Assembly: GCA_905479495.1 (NCBI GenBank) | Contig: CAJQMR010000007.1 | Location: 434,001 to 498,000 of the forward strand | Direction: 5' to 3' | Length of the DNA stretch: 64,000 bases | Origin: an uncultured Anaerolineae bacterium | Lineage (GTDB): Bacteria > Chloroflexota > Anaerolineae > Promineifilales > Promineifilaceae | Shown here: positions 9,499-19,262 of the stretch, piece after piece | Layout of the letters: each line of letters begins with the position of its first letter | Numbering within the stretch: position 1 is the first letter of the stretch | Position numbers and translations under genes: made by a program | The notes under the pieces: model-generated | What the model was told of the DNA's origin: nothing | What the model saw: only the letters and a program-made list of their open reading frames with translations | Database searches by the model: none

Positions 9499-10941
9499 TT
9501 AATCTAAGTATCCAAGCGCGCGCAAATGTTCACGTGTAGCATCATCAATTTCTGGATTGTATTGATCAGCTTCTAACAGCAATGCTTGTTCTTTGCAGGC
9601 TGTTTTCCATGATTCAATAATGTGTCGCAGTTTTTGACTTTGCTCGGGTAATTTTTGGGCAAGATTATGAATTTCCTCAGGATCTTTAATGAGATCGTAA
9701 AGTTCTTCCTCATCTCCCCTCATTTGTCTATTGAAGTAAAATTTAGGGTTTTTTGCAATAGCAAATAACAAAGGCCACAATTTGCCACTTGAAAACAATG
9801 ATCTCAATCGTTTAAAAAACTGTTGTTTTTCTACATAAATATATTTCCATTTTAAGGAAAGGACTGAATATAATGCATTATTGTAATGGGTAGCTTGAGT
9901 TTCCGTAAAAACCATCTCATGGGTGCCAGCACCCTCTGAATTCTCGAAATGTAATAAACTTTCCCCATGGAAAGAGGCAGTATCAAATGAAATATCGGCA
10001 AGCTCTAATATTGTGGGAACTATGTCTAATAAGCTTACAAGTCCATGGAAATGGCTGCCTGCATTCTGTTGCTTTGGCAATTTTATGAGTAGAGGTACAC
10101 GAATGATCTCATTATAGGGTAGATGCCCATGAAGCATTTGCCCATGATCGCCAAATGCTTCTCCGTGATCACCGAGCAGTAAAATTGCTGTATCTTGATA
10201 TAGGTTATGTTTTTTGAGATATTGTAGGAGTTTTCCGAATGTGTGGTCGGTATATTGAATTTCGCCGTCGTAAAGGTTTACTAAATGGGCAATATCGGCG
10301 GCTGACTTGGCTTGCTTTGCAAGTTCCCGGGTACCGTCCATTGGCCCACTATATGTTGGTGACACAAATGAATTCCACCCCTTAGGGGGTAAATATGGAT
10401 CATGTGGATCTAAAATCCACATGAAGGCAAATACGTTGTTGCTTTGCTTCTGGTTTTCGATCCAGGTGAAGAAATAATCATTGACATCTTCAGCAAGCGG
10501 GAATACCACTTTCCCTTGTTGTTCCAGGTGCAACTTTTCTGATACAACATTTGCTAACGGCCGTTTAGCCAATAAAGCTGGTTCCTTAAATAAGTCAATA
10601 AATGTATCAAATCCACGAGCATAACCTAACGAAGAAGAAACATTGCCGATTGCAGAGATGCCTAACGTTTCATAATTATGCTTTTGCAATATTTCTGGTA
10701 ATACGGTCAATTGATTCTTTATGCCATCATTACGAGTACGAACACCATGTGAAGGCGGATACAGGCCTGAGAGAATGGATGCTGATACTGGCTTTGTCCA
10801 TGTTGATGGTGAATAAGCATTATGGAAAACCATACAATCTTGAGCAAACTCATCAATATTAGGAGAAGTCTTCCGTTCATATCCATAAAGGGACAAATGA
10901 TCTGATCGCAAAGAATCTATAACATATGTAATAAAAATCAT
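9499..10941 (-). CDS. Sulfatase-fold (alkaline phosphatase superfamily) hydrolase or transferase
   Basis: The 480-residue protein has the sulfatase fold: an N-terminal metal Asp in YVIDSLRSDHLSLYGY, then WILDPHDPYLPP and LLLGDHGEAFGDHG with the other metal ligands. The nucleophile region reads AYSPSTWTKPVSASILSG. Thr stands where arylsulfatases have the Cys or Ser that becomes formylglycine, and the usual Arg after Pro is absent. It is therefore unlikely to be a classical sulfatase and may act on phosphate esters or transfer a phospho-group to the polysaccharide. There is no signal peptide or membrane helix. It is embedded in the glycosyltransferase run. Confidence 0.82.
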   Translation of the reverse strand: MIFITYVIDSLRSDHLSLYGYERKTSPNIDEFAQDCMVFHNAYSPSTWTKPVSASILSGLYPPSHGVRTRNDGIKNQLTVLPEILQKHNYETLGISAIGNVSSSLGYARGFDTFIDLFKEPALLAKRPLANVVSEKLHLEQQGKVVFPLAEDVNDYFFTWIENQKQSNNVFAFMWILDPHDPYLPPKGWNSFVSPTYSGPMDGTRELAKQAKSAADIAHLVNLYDGEIQYTDHTFGKLLQYLKKHNLYQDTAILLLGDHGEAFGDHGQMLHGHLPYNEIIRVPLLIKLPKQQNAGSHFHGLVSLLDIVPTILELADISFDTASFHGESLLHFENSEGAGTHEMVFTETQATHYNNALYSVLSLKWKYIYVEKQQFFKRLRSLFSSGKLWPLLFAIAKNPKFYFNRQMRGDEEELYDLIKDPEEIHNLAQKLPEQSQKLRHIIESWKTACKEQALLLEADQYNPEIDDATREHLRALGYLD

Positions 10942-10958
10942 TAATAAATGGCCTTGGC

Positions 10959-12077
10959 CTACAATTGTTCTAATAAAGAATTGTAAACTTGTTCGATACG
11001 TTTGATGAAGGCTTTAACAGTGTAAATTTGTGTATACCGTTCTTGTGAATTGCGACTCATAGAATAATATTTACTGGGATTATTAAGGATTTCACAGACT
11101 GCCTCACAAATTGCTTCAGGGTTGTTTTTCTCAATGAGCAACCCATTTTTATTATGAATAATTGTTTCTTCAATTGTTCCTTGACGTGTAGTAACTATAG
11201 GCAATCCAGCTGCCATAGCTTCTAAAAGTACAAGAGGCTGGCCTTCATAAGGATAAAATGTAGGCATGACAAAGATGTGGGCTTCACGGAAAAAGTTAAG
11301 TTTAGCTTCCTTTATGACGGGTGCTCGTATTTCAACATATGAGCTTAAGTCGAGTTCCGTGATGATTTGCTGTGCCTCCTGATAATCAACCTCTTCCCCT
11401 TTATTTCCGGCAAGAACACATTGTATCTCTGGGATATGCTGTTTGATGTCTGGCATTGCCTTAATTAAGTCAATAAATCCTTTTTCCTTAATAAGGTTAC
11501 TTAAAAAAATTATTTTAGGCGATTCTATTGTTCGTTGTGGAATTTGTGCAAGTTCATCACCCTCTATGCCGTAAGGGATAATGAAAATCCTATCATTGCG
11601 GATAAAATCTGCAAAAATGTGCCTCAAATTCTCACCGAGGACAATACTGGCTAATACCCGTCGTAGCGTTTGACGAACCCACCATTTTTTAAGGCGGGAA
11701 CTTTTGTTGAAAAACTTATGGAAGTAACCGCCATGCAAATGAATGACTACAGGTATATGGAAAAATGCTGCGATCCAAATAAAGCCTGAATCTTTGATAA
11801 ATGCTGGAAAGTTTTGTCCAATAGGTAAATGCACAAAATCAGGTCGTTGTTTAATAATGATAAGAATAAATCGTAACCAATACTTGAGCCCTAAATAAAC
11901 ATTGGTTAAATCTATTTTTCCAAGTGTATTGATGGGACGAGGATCGGCCGTATCTAAATGCAACAAGTTGAATTTAGATCTAGTTGGCCAAAATCGAACA
12001 ATATATTCATTGGCAACGTTCCGTCCATGATATGGGGGAGGAACAGAACTTACTAATAAAATTTTTTGTTTTTGCAA
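10959..12077 (-). CDS. Glycosyltransferase family 4, TTG start
   Basis: The 372-residue GT-B protein has an N-terminal acceptor domain (ILLVSSVPPPYHG) and the GT4 donor domain with IIFLSNLIKEKGFIDLI, ADIFV-like HIFVMPTFYPYEGQPLVLLEAMAAGLPIV and a final NNKNGLLIEKN-type loop. The EGQPLVLLEA segment is the EX7E motif. It probably adds one sugar on the cytosolic face of the membrane. No ATG exists near the start in frame. The TTG at 12077 has GGAG eight bases upstream, so I accept it. Donor and linkage are unknown. Confidence 0.87.
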   Translation of the reverse strand: MQKQKILLVSSVPPPYHGRNVANEYIVRFWPTRSKFNLLHLDTADPRPINTLGKIDLTNVYLGLKYWLRFILIIIKQRPDFVHLPIGQNFPAFIKDSGFIWIAAFFHIPVVIHLHGGYFHKFFNKSSRLKKWWVRQTLRRVLASIVLGENLRHIFADFIRNDRIFIIPYGIEGDELAQIPQRTIESPKIIFLSNLIKEKGFIDLIKAMPDIKQHIPEIQCVLAGNKGEEVDYQEAQQIITELDLSSYVEIRAPVIKEAKLNFFREAHIFVMPTFYPYEGQPLVLLEAMAAGLPIVTTRQGTIEETIIHNKNGLLIEKNNPEAICEAVCEILNNPSKYYSMSRNSQERYTQIYTVKAFIKRIEQVYNSLLEQL

Positions 12078-12172
12078 AAAAGCATCTCCAATTCATTGAA
12101 AACATAGGAATGAAATTGAGTATCCAATGATGGACGTTAGTGTAGACTAGTCAGTACAATACTATTTTGAAA

Positions 12173-13288
12173 TCATCTTTCATATAATGGAAGTAGATTT
12201 GTTTTTACTATTTTATCCCAACTATACTGATGTGCATCTTCTCTTGCGAGGTTACCCATTTTGAGAGAGTGGTTCTTGTTTTCTAGAAGCTGGCAAATTG
12301 CATTTGCGAAAGCGTTTGAATTGTCGTCGGCTAATAAGCCGTTTTTTTTATGATTAATCAGCTCTCGATTGGCATAAGTAGCTGTTGCAATTGTTGGTAA
12401 ACCAGAGGCCATATACTCTAAGGTTTTTGTCGGTGGCTGAAAATTAAAGTAAGGTGTAATGGGAATGTATGATAAAGCAGCATCGGCTGTTTGCAGATAT
12501 TTGGGAACATCTTCGTATGGCACGTGACCTAAGAACTTGACACAATTTTCGATGCCAAGTGTATTAACTTGCTTTATTAATATTGGTAAGCTTGGCCCAT
12601 CCCCCAATATTAAGAGTTGTATCCCTTTATTAATTGAAGTTGCAAAGTGGAATGACGAAATTATATTCTCAAGTTTACGCACCGGCCGCAATGTACCACA
12701 GTAAACAAATATAAATTCATGATCTTGGTAGCCAAGTTTTACTCTGGTGTCTTTGGAATTAGCTGGGTGGAATGTGGTTACATTTACACCAAGTGGAATT
12801 GTATGCCACGTTAATGATGGCCCAAAAATTGTTTCTCCTACTTTTTCTGCAATAGCAATACGTTCGTGGAAGCACCTGCTTTCTAATCGTGTAATAATGT
12901 GACTTGTTTTGCCTCGAAAACCGAGAGCCATACTGACCGTTCGGACGTCAATGACCCATTTATGAGATGCATGTTTATATAAGATCGGCAAAAGTCCGAC
13001 ACCACGAAAAGCGTGTGCATGTATTACATCAAAAGGTGTATTTTGAGACAAGAATCGTTTTAAGTTAAAAACAAAGGAATATTGTGCTTGGAACCTGCTT
13101 TGGATGATATTGGCAGAGGAAAGTAGACGGTTTACATGAACGCCTTTAATTGTTTCATAAGGCTTGTCTTTTTCCTTGCCCAAGGCAATAACCTCAACAT
13201 GATGCCCTTGTTTTGCTAGGTTGGTGCAATATTCATATATTGCTGCATATTGTGGATAGTAGGCGAAAGTAATGTGACAAATTTTCAT
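12173..13288 (-). CDS. Glycosyltransferase family 4
   Basis: The 371-residue GT-B enzyme starts with MKICHITFAYYPQYAAIYEY and carries VYCGTLRPVRKLENII, LLILGDGPS, VKFLGHVPYEDVPKYL and TKTLEYMASGLPTIAT, which are the GT4 donor-binding and EX7E regions. It is the third GT-type gene in the run and sits 5 bp after the Wzy-like gene, so it is almost surely co-translated. It could be an SqdX-like sulfoquinovosyltransferase given the UDP-sulfoquinovose synthase nearby, but nothing in the sequence shows this directly. Confidence 0.87.
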   Translation of the reverse strand: MKICHITFAYYPQYAAIYEYCTNLAKQGHHVEVIALGKEKDKPYETIKGVHVNRLLSSANIIQSRFQAQYSFVFNLKRFLSQNTPFDVIHAHAFRGVGLLPILYKHASHKWVIDVRTVSMALGFRGKTSHIITRLESRCFHERIAIAEKVGETIFGPSLTWHTIPLGVNVTTFHPANSKDTRVKLGYQDHEFIFVYCGTLRPVRKLENIISSFHFATSINKGIQLLILGDGPSLPILIKQVNTLGIENCVKFLGHVPYEDVPKYLQTADAALSYIPITPYFNFQPPTKTLEYMASGLPTIATATYANRELINHKKNGLLADDNSNAFANAICQLLENKNHSLKMGNLAREDAHQYSWDKIVKTNLLPLYER

Positions 13289-13293
13289 AATGC

Positions 13294-14670
13294 TTAAGGC
13301 AGGGTAGATGTTGTGAGCTCAATATGTTTGTCCATGTCAATATTTTTATATGCAAAACCAACGGTAATAAAAAACCATACAGTTAAAGAAATTTGTTGGA
13401 CTTCAAAGATCGGATTTGTACCTATTCCTGCGAGATAAGCCATCAAAGCGCCAATTGCGGACAAGGTCAAACCATGCGCAATATGTGGCTTAAGTCTTTT
13501 GGTTTTTTTTTGTAAAGAAATAAAAACCAAAATATATACTAGAAAGATTAAGCTTGTTCCAATAATACCGTATTCTGTTATTGTAAGGCTAAGCTGGCTG
13601 CCACGTGAGAAAGAGTTTTTAAAGGGAAAATCTCGTTTGTATTCATCATAAAGGGGTGAACCCAAGGTAGAAGCTGTCTTACTAACATACCAGCCTGGCC
13701 CCACACCAATTAAAGGGGATGCGTGTGACTTTAATTTATCCCAACTATACAGAAAGAAACCAATGCGACCGGCTGAAGGCCTTTCTTCGGAAATCGCGAG
13801 CTGAGCTTTTACAATTGGCTCCAATTTATATGCTACTGGTGTGGTTAAGGGGGATTGTAGATAGGCATAAATAGCACCAACAAAAAACCCAATTCCTAAA
13901 AGAGCATACAGAACGTGTTTTGGTTTTAGAGATTGGGATATCACAAATAGGAGGAGTAACAATGGCATTAGGTAATATAAAGCGCGTGTACTTGTAAAAG
14001 CAATAGTAAGCATAGGAATTATGATCTGTTTGTAGTCGTTTTTGATTCCCGACCAGTTATTGCCAATGCCAATTAATAACATGATACCAGCAAAATACCC
14101 TAGCTTATGCGCACCGTTGGGCCCCATTATTCCTGTTGCAAAATCTTCTAAAAAGATGTCTCCTGTTTTTAAGAAAGAAACGATCATTTGTAGGAGGAGT
14201 ACGAAAAAATTCGAATACAAAAAGAACCAAAATAATCGAACCAATTTATCCAAGAACGAAGAAGATACTCTTAATTGAATGATTGCATAAAAAAGCAAAA
14301 CATATTGGAATGTGTCACGGAAGGCAAAAATTACATTGAAAGGATGCACGCTATTAATTATTGCAGCGAAAAAAGTAAAGATAATAAATAGCAGAAAGGG
14401 AAAATCTATTGGCGTGCGTACAAACGGCCGTTTATACAGCACAATTTTCAAAACCCAATTTAAGGTTAGCCCTACTAATAGAAATTCATCTAATAGGTCT
14501 ACATTCTTTAATAATCCAGGTAGTGGTAAATAGAGAAATAAATCTTGAAGAAAAGTAAAAATAATAAGCAGAAACAAAGAAAGTTTGGGGGCATTTAAAC
14601 ACAGCAAAATTCCGAAAACTGCAACCATAAAGAAGCTTGGTAGAATGAGAAATGTAAGGAGAGTATCCAT
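13294..14670 (-). CDS. Wzy-like O-antigen/EPS polymerase
   Basis: The 458-residue protein has about eleven membrane segments with a large outer loop (SPLIGVGPGWYVSKTAST, then FKNSFSRGSQLSLTITEYGIIGT) typical of the Wzy_C family. It lies between two glycosyltransferases inside the flippase-linked run, so I read it as the repeat-unit polymerase and the 3690-5072 protein as the ligase. Wzy proteins diverge quickly, and assignment rests on topology, loop pattern and context. The start overlaps nothing; the previous GT stop is 4 bp away. Confidence 0.78.
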   Translation of the reverse strand: MDTLLTFLILPSFFMVAVFGILLCLNAPKLSLFLLIIFTFLQDLFLYLPLPGLLKNVDLLDEFLLVGLTLNWVLKIVLYKRPFVRTPIDFPFLLFIIFTFFAAIINSVHPFNVIFAFRDTFQYVLLFYAIIQLRVSSSFLDKLVRLFWFFLYSNFFVLLLQMIVSFLKTGDIFLEDFATGIMGPNGAHKLGYFAGIMLLIGIGNNWSGIKNDYKQIIIPMLTIAFTSTRALYYLMPLLLLLFVISQSLKPKHVLYALLGIGFFVGAIYAYLQSPLTTPVAYKLEPIVKAQLAISEERPSAGRIGFFLYSWDKLKSHASPLIGVGPGWYVSKTASTLGSPLYDEYKRDFPFKNSFSRGSQLSLTITEYGIIGTSLIFLVYILVFISLQKKTKRLKPHIAHGLTLSAIGALMAYLAGIGTNPIFEVQQISLTVWFFITVGFAYKNIDMDKHIELTTSTLP

Positions 14671-14673
14671 GAA

Positions 14674-15786
14674 TTAAGTTGAGTACTTCTCTATTGCTTG
14701 TTGGAATGAATGCCCAACGGCCGTTGCTAAATATCTCTCCTGTATATGCTGATACGCATTGACTCCAAGTGTAGTTCTGTACAGATCATCATTTAATAGC
14801 TTTCGTGTTGCTTCAAGCACTGCTGTTAAATCTTTACTATCTACAAGAAGCCCTGTTTTATTATGAACTATTTGTTCTTTCATGCCGCCAAATTGATTGG
14901 CAAGGCACGGTTTTTGACTTGCGGCTGCTTCTAAAATCACATTGCCGAAGCTTTCCGCATATGAAAAATGAAGCAAAAAATCGCAGGCAAGATACCAATT
15001 TCTAATATGGTTGGAACGACCAATCATTTGAATACGAGATGAGTTGTTTGCTGCTTTTTCAAATTGATCCTTATAGCTCATATAGTAATATCCGCTGCCC
15101 ACAATCACCCACCGAACATGTTGATATTCATTACTTATGTGCTGAAACACAGGTAAATAATCCCATAGTCCCCGCGCCTTATTCTGAAAATTAAAATTGG
15201 TGACCGTTAAGATAATACGGTCCTCAGAATTTAAGCGCAATGTATTTTTTGCCCTTTGTATTTTTTCCTGAGAGCTTTCTTGAAAATATGATGTAGCAAT
15301 AAAAACAGGCACAACGATCTCTCTTGGCGAGCGAGTTGGGATATGTTGTGCTATCGTTTTCAAGAGGAAATGGGAGACAGGCAACAGAAAGTCGGCGCGT
15401 TTCACCAGAAGGTTTGCGACGTGAAGAAGTAACCAACTCTTGATTTTCTTAAAAATAGAGACGTCGCTTGTTAGCAGCTCCCTTGTTTCCAACCAAACAT
15501 CCCCTCTCAACCGTGCAGCAAATTGTATACCAAAAAGACGGGCCGCTAAAAAGAGAAAAAGCGCATAAAATCCAAACATGTCAACAATGATTAACCATGG
15601 TCGCGAGCGCTTTTGAAGGAAAGAAAGGATCCTAAAAAGCTTTTGTAATCGTTGCAGTTTCGATTTATCTGTCAGTTCAAAATAAGCTATTGTCCATTTA
15701 GTATTTTCTAGAGCAGCCTTTAATTTATGTCCTCGTGATCCAGCCACGAAGAGGATGGTTTCATTGGTTTGTTTTATTCTATGCAC
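14674..15786 (-). CDS. Glycosyltransferase family 4, GTG start
   Basis: The 370-residue GT-B protein has the N-terminal segment ILFVAGSRGHKLKAALEN, a middle basic region, and donor-domain blocks ILTVTNFNFQNKARGL, RWVIVGSGYYY, LACDFLLHFSYAESFGNVILEAAASQKPCLA and VHNKTGLLVDSKD. SFGNVILEAA is the EX7E core. It is likely cytosolic or membrane-associated and adds one sugar of the repeat unit. The start is a GTG preceded by AGGA, and it follows the flippase stop by 12 bp. Confidence 0.86.
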   Translation of the reverse strand: MHRIKQTNETILFVAGSRGHKLKAALENTKWTIAYFELTDKSKLQRLQKLFRILSFLQKRSRPWLIIVDMFGFYALFLFLAARLFGIQFAARLRGDVWLETRELLTSDVSIFKKIKSWLLLHVANLLVKRADFLLPVSHFLLKTIAQHIPTRSPREIVVPVFIATSYFQESSQEKIQRAKNTLRLNSEDRIILTVTNFNFQNKARGLWDYLPVFQHISNEYQHVRWVIVGSGYYYMSYKDQFEKAANNSSRIQMIGRSNHIRNWYLACDFLLHFSYAESFGNVILEAAASQKPCLANQFGGMKEQIVHNKTGLLVDSKDLTAVLEATRKLLNDDLYRTTLGVNAYQHIQERYLATAVGHSFQQAIEKYST

Positions 15787-15798
15787 CAGTTTCCTATG

Positions 15799-17076
15799 TC
15801 AGATAATCTTTGCTCTTATGTAGATAAACATTGTTGTAAAACCAACAAAATAGCTAATGACTGTTACGATAGCTGCCCCAATGAAACTCCATTGGGGGAT
15901 TAAAATTAGGTTGAGGACCACATTAACAATGGCAACAAGACCTGTAATGTACATGGTTGCTTTTTGATGATTGGTAGCGTTTAAGAATATGCCACAGGTG
16001 CTGCTGAGGGACAAGAAGAAGATGGCCCAAGCCAGAATTCGTAGAGCCTTATCACTTTGCCCCACAAAGGCATCCCCAAAAAATAGCGTGATTATTTGTG
16101 TTGCTCCAACTGTTGTGACCACAGCGGCAAGTAGTCCAAAGATAAACATGATGCCTAAACTATTGTAGAAAAGTTTACGTAACGCTACTTTATCATTGAC
16201 AGCTTTAGAAAATCGGGGAAAAACTGAGGCGAAAAATGCAGATGAAATAGCTGAAGTACCAGCCATAAAACTGTAGGCGGCATTATAAATACCAACAGCT
16301 TCTTCATTCGAGTAGATGGATAACATTACAGAATCAATCCGAAAATATAGAATAGCAAAGATGGATATAAAGGCGAGTGGGTACGCTTCAATGATAAGTG
16401 CTCCCCAGAACTTCATGTCAAAAGCAAGTCGAGGCCTCACAAATCTGGTAATCATAAAATAATTGCTTTGCAAAAACTTACTAATAGCAATGATTAGCAA
16501 GAGTAAAATAAACCACCATAGGTTCCCACCCAACGCAAATATGATAGGAGTAAATATTAGAAGGAGAACCCCCCGAATCAAGATAACAACCGCTTCTAAC
16601 TCCATGGATTCATGCGCTTCGATCACCGCAAAGAATAATAGAGTTACGTAATCAACGGCCGTTATCAATGAAATGCTTAGGATGACAAGCTTAGTTTCCA
16701 GGCTATAACCAATAATGGTTGTAATAATGTAAGCGATGGCGAGTGCCAGAATAGAGCTAAGTAAACGTATACCCAAGGCATTACTTAAATACTTTTGAGT
16801 GATTGTTTTGTCGCGGGCGACTTCTCTGCGAATGATAATTTCTAGGCCAAATTCTACGATGCTAAAGATAATGACGGCCCATGTCATGCCTAATGAATAG
16901 AGTCCAAAATCTTTGACACCCAGATTCCTACCAATCCACGCACTAAAAATAAAGGCGACTGCCTTTGTAAACATCCTGGCAATACCTAATACTCCGATGT
17001 TTTTGACAAGTATTTTATTGTTGGTGATAAAAGGAATCTTCCATTCCTTGATGCCGAGAAATTTATAGTTAGACAC
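15799..17076 (-). CDS. Wzx-type polysaccharide flippase
   Basis: The 425-residue protein has about twelve to fourteen membrane segments and belongs to the MOP exporter superfamily (polysaccharide synthesis flippases). Typical blocks are GIARMFTKAVAFIFSAWIGR with NLGVKDFGLYSLGMTW, then VMLSIYSNEEAVGIYNAAY in the middle and PQWSFIGAAIVTVISYF near the end. It moves the undecaprenyl-linked repeat unit across the inner membrane. The GTG start at 17076 follows GAGG with 8-nt spacing, one base after the TPR gene stop. Confidence 0.9.
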   Translation of the reverse strand: MSNYKFLGIKEWKIPFITNNKILVKNIGVLGIARMFTKAVAFIFSAWIGRNLGVKDFGLYSLGMTWAVIIFSIVEFGLEIIIRREVARDKTITQKYLSNALGIRLLSSILALAIAYIITTIIGYSLETKLVILSISLITAVDYVTLLFFAVIEAHESMELEAVVILIRGVLLLIFTPIIFALGGNLWWFILLLLIIAISKFLQSNYFMITRFVRPRLAFDMKFWGALIIEAYPLAFISIFAILYFRIDSVMLSIYSNEEAVGIYNAAYSFMAGTSAISSAFFASVFPRFSKAVNDKVALRKLFYNSLGIMFIFGLLAAVVTTVGATQIITLFFGDAFVGQSDKALRILAWAIFFLSLSSTCGIFLNATNHQKATMYITGLVAIVNVVLNLILIPQWSFIGAAIVTVISYFVGFTTMFIYIRAKII

Positions 17077-17077
17077 G

Positions 17078-18127
17078 TCAATGGCCTCTAATAATTGCTA
17101 ATTGACTTTGTGCATATTGATTCTTGGGCTCTATATTTAATATAGCCGTATACATATTTGCGGCTTGTGTCCACTTTTCCTGCTGGTTATATAAATCTCC
17201 GAGTAAACGATATGCTTGCATATTTTGGGGATCGATTTGAACGGCCGTTTGCCATAAAGCTTCCGTTTTCTGAACATCATGGTAAGTTTCAAAATAAACC
17301 ATACCCAGCCAAATATGGGCCTGATAATGGATAGGATGAATCTTGATTGCTTCTTGCATATAAGTGATAGCGGCTTGGGGATTGTTTGTTTGCCATTTGG
17401 CATAACCCAACAAAAAATGCGCCTGAGCTTCTGACCATGAAGTTGAGAATTGATTTGCTGTTAATGCTGCTTCGTATGTTTGCAATATCAATGGCCAGTT
17501 TGGCAATGTCGCGTGATCTCGATACAAATTGCCGAGTTCCCAGTACACGTCACTGAGCTTGGTGTCAATGATGGTGAAGTTATTATTTTGCACGGCCGTT
17601 TCAAAGGCAGTCATCGCCTTTTCCCAATCCATTTGATAGATATATATTTTTCCTAATAAGTACCAAGGTGTACTTCGGGTTTTATCGTACAGAGTTGCAT
17701 AACCTAACCAACGCTCTGCATAATCATACGCTTCAAGATCCATTGCTAGTTGACCCCAGGCAATAAGATCCGATGAGGGCACATACCCCTTTTCCCACTC
17801 TTCCAATGCAAGCTTTTGATTATCTTCAATGAAAAAAAGATAACCAGAAATGCGATGAGCATATGGAGCCGTTCCATATGAAGTTGCACGATCAATCCTA
17901 TCTCTTAACATTTCTATTCTGGCAGGAGATAATACGCTTTCCCATTCCAAAAAGTTTTTAGTTACATCTACCCCGATTAAGGCATGGCTCCAGGTTAACC
18001 ATAGTTGATTTTTGTAATATTGATTTGGTAAGTCTGCAGCATTTAAGACAATAAACGCAAAAATGAAAGCAGACAAAAATTTTAAAATTGAGTGATGATC
18101 AATAGTCGATACAAACTTAAGTCTCAT
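17078..18127 (-). CDS. Membrane-anchored TPR protein
   Basis: The 349-residue protein has one N-terminal hydrophobic helix (ILKFLSAFIFAFIVLNAA) and then about six TPR-like repeats, for example TPWYLLGKIYIYQMDWEKAMTAF and YQAHIWLGMVYFETYHDVQKTE. It is probably anchored in the inner membrane with the TPR superhelix outside. In polysaccharide loci such proteins can organise polymerase or export partners; no partner can be named here. It is followed immediately by the flippase gene. Confidence 0.82.
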   Translation of the reverse strand: MRLKFVSTIDHHSILKFLSAFIFAFIVLNAADLPNQYYKNQLWLTWSHALIGVDVTKNFLEWESVLSPARIEMLRDRIDRATSYGTAPYAHRISGYLFFIEDNQKLALEEWEKGYVPSSDLIAWGQLAMDLEAYDYAERWLGYATLYDKTRSTPWYLLGKIYIYQMDWEKAMTAFETAVQNNNFTIIDTKLSDVYWELGNLYRDHATLPNWPLILQTYEAALTANQFSTSWSEAQAHFLLGYAKWQTNNPQAAITYMQEAIKIHPIHYQAHIWLGMVYFETYHDVQKTEALWQTAVQIDPQNMQAYRLLGDLYNQQEKWTQAANMYTAILNIEPKNQYAQSQLAIIRGH

Positions 18128-18200
18128 CTTGATCTGCTGTTCATTCGTTTATGTAAATAGAAAATTTTGTAAATTGGGGTACTTGCAAGAACTGGGGATT

Positions 18201-19124
18201 TTAATGACTTTGCTGCCATTTAGTAAACCATGAATAAGTTGCCCTTAACCCTTCTTCCAATGAAACTTGAGGCTCCCAGTTGAGCTCGCGCTTAACCTTG
18301 CTGATGGCTGAGTAATTCTTCCTAATATCTCCTTGACGCCCGGGTCCCTGTTTGATGGAGATTGGAGAACTGATAGTGTGTTGAATCATTTGGGCAAGTT
18401 CTTGAATGCTAGTTTCTTTGCCTGTAGCAATTTGAAAGATTTCCCCACCAATATCACTTGTTAATGCTTTGATGATCACATCACATAAATCTTTTACGTA
18501 AATAAAATCTCTAGTTTGTTCTCCATCGCCGTCAATAGTGATTTCACCGCGTTCCACAATATCTTTTAAGAATTGGGCAACCACACTATTTTTGTGAATA
18601 GAAAATGGGCCATATAAATTTGCAAATCGCAAAACAACTGTGTTCACTCCCCAAGATCCGTGATAGGCTAAACAGTACCCTTCTCCAGCTAATTTGCTTG
18701 CACCGTAAGGTGAAATTGGTAATGGGGCTTTGTCTTCGGTTGCTGGCGGAGATTGCTTGCCTAGTGGTGCATTGGAAGATGCATATACAAACTTTTTGAT
18801 ATTATGTATGCGACAAGCTTCTAGTAAATTTAACGTGCCAACTATATTTAGCTGACAATCATGATATGGGTCCTCAATAGAACCTATGACCCCCGTTTGT
18901 GCAGCTAGATGAACAATAGCGTCAATATTAGAAACGGCCGTTTCTACATCCGACTTATTCAAAATGTCTCCACGAATTATCATTACATCTTTAGGCAAGT
19001 AATCTCGCTGGCCTGTACTGAAATTATCCAATATTCGTACATCGAAACCTGCGTCCAGCAAAGCTGATACGACATTAGCTCCTACAAATCCAGCACCACC
19101 AGTCACTAATACATGCAGACCCAT
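18201..19124 (-). CDS. NAD-dependent sugar epimerase/dehydratase (GalE-like SDR)
   Basis: The 307-residue extended SDR opens with VLVTGGAGFVGANVVSALLDAGFDVRILDNF, the NAD-binding TGxxGxxG motif followed by the acidic end of strand two. It carries the catalytic Y-G-A-S-K in PISPYGASKLAGE and GDGEQTRDFIYVKDLCDV. UDP-glucose 4-epimerase-like activity is the best guess. The SSN triad segment reads YASSNAPLGKQ, where the Ser of the family is kept. Shorter homologues act on several UDP- and dTDP-sugars, so the substrate is open. Confidence 0.87.
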   Translation of the reverse strand: MGLHVLVTGGAGFVGANVVSALLDAGFDVRILDNFSTGQRDYLPKDVMIIRGDILNKSDVETAVSNIDAIVHLAAQTGVIGSIEDPYHDCQLNIVGTLNLLEACRIHNIKKFVYASSNAPLGKQSPPATEDKAPLPISPYGASKLAGEGYCLAYHGSWGVNTVVLRFANLYGPFSIHKNSVVAQFLKDIVERGEITIDGDGEQTRDFIYVKDLCDVIIKALTSDIGGEIFQIATGKETSIQELAQMIQHTISSPISIKQGPGRQGDIRKNYSAISKVKRELNWEPQVSLEEGLRATYSWFTKWQQSH

Positions 19125-19262
19125 AATTCAAAAAACCTTTCATTAACATACAAATAGCTATAAATTATTCAGGTACGATGCAACTGTTTGAAGAAAGCTA
19201 TACTAAAACGAGTACATCGGGCCTTTATACCTTTCAAGGATGGGGCTTGCATTCAGTCCTGT

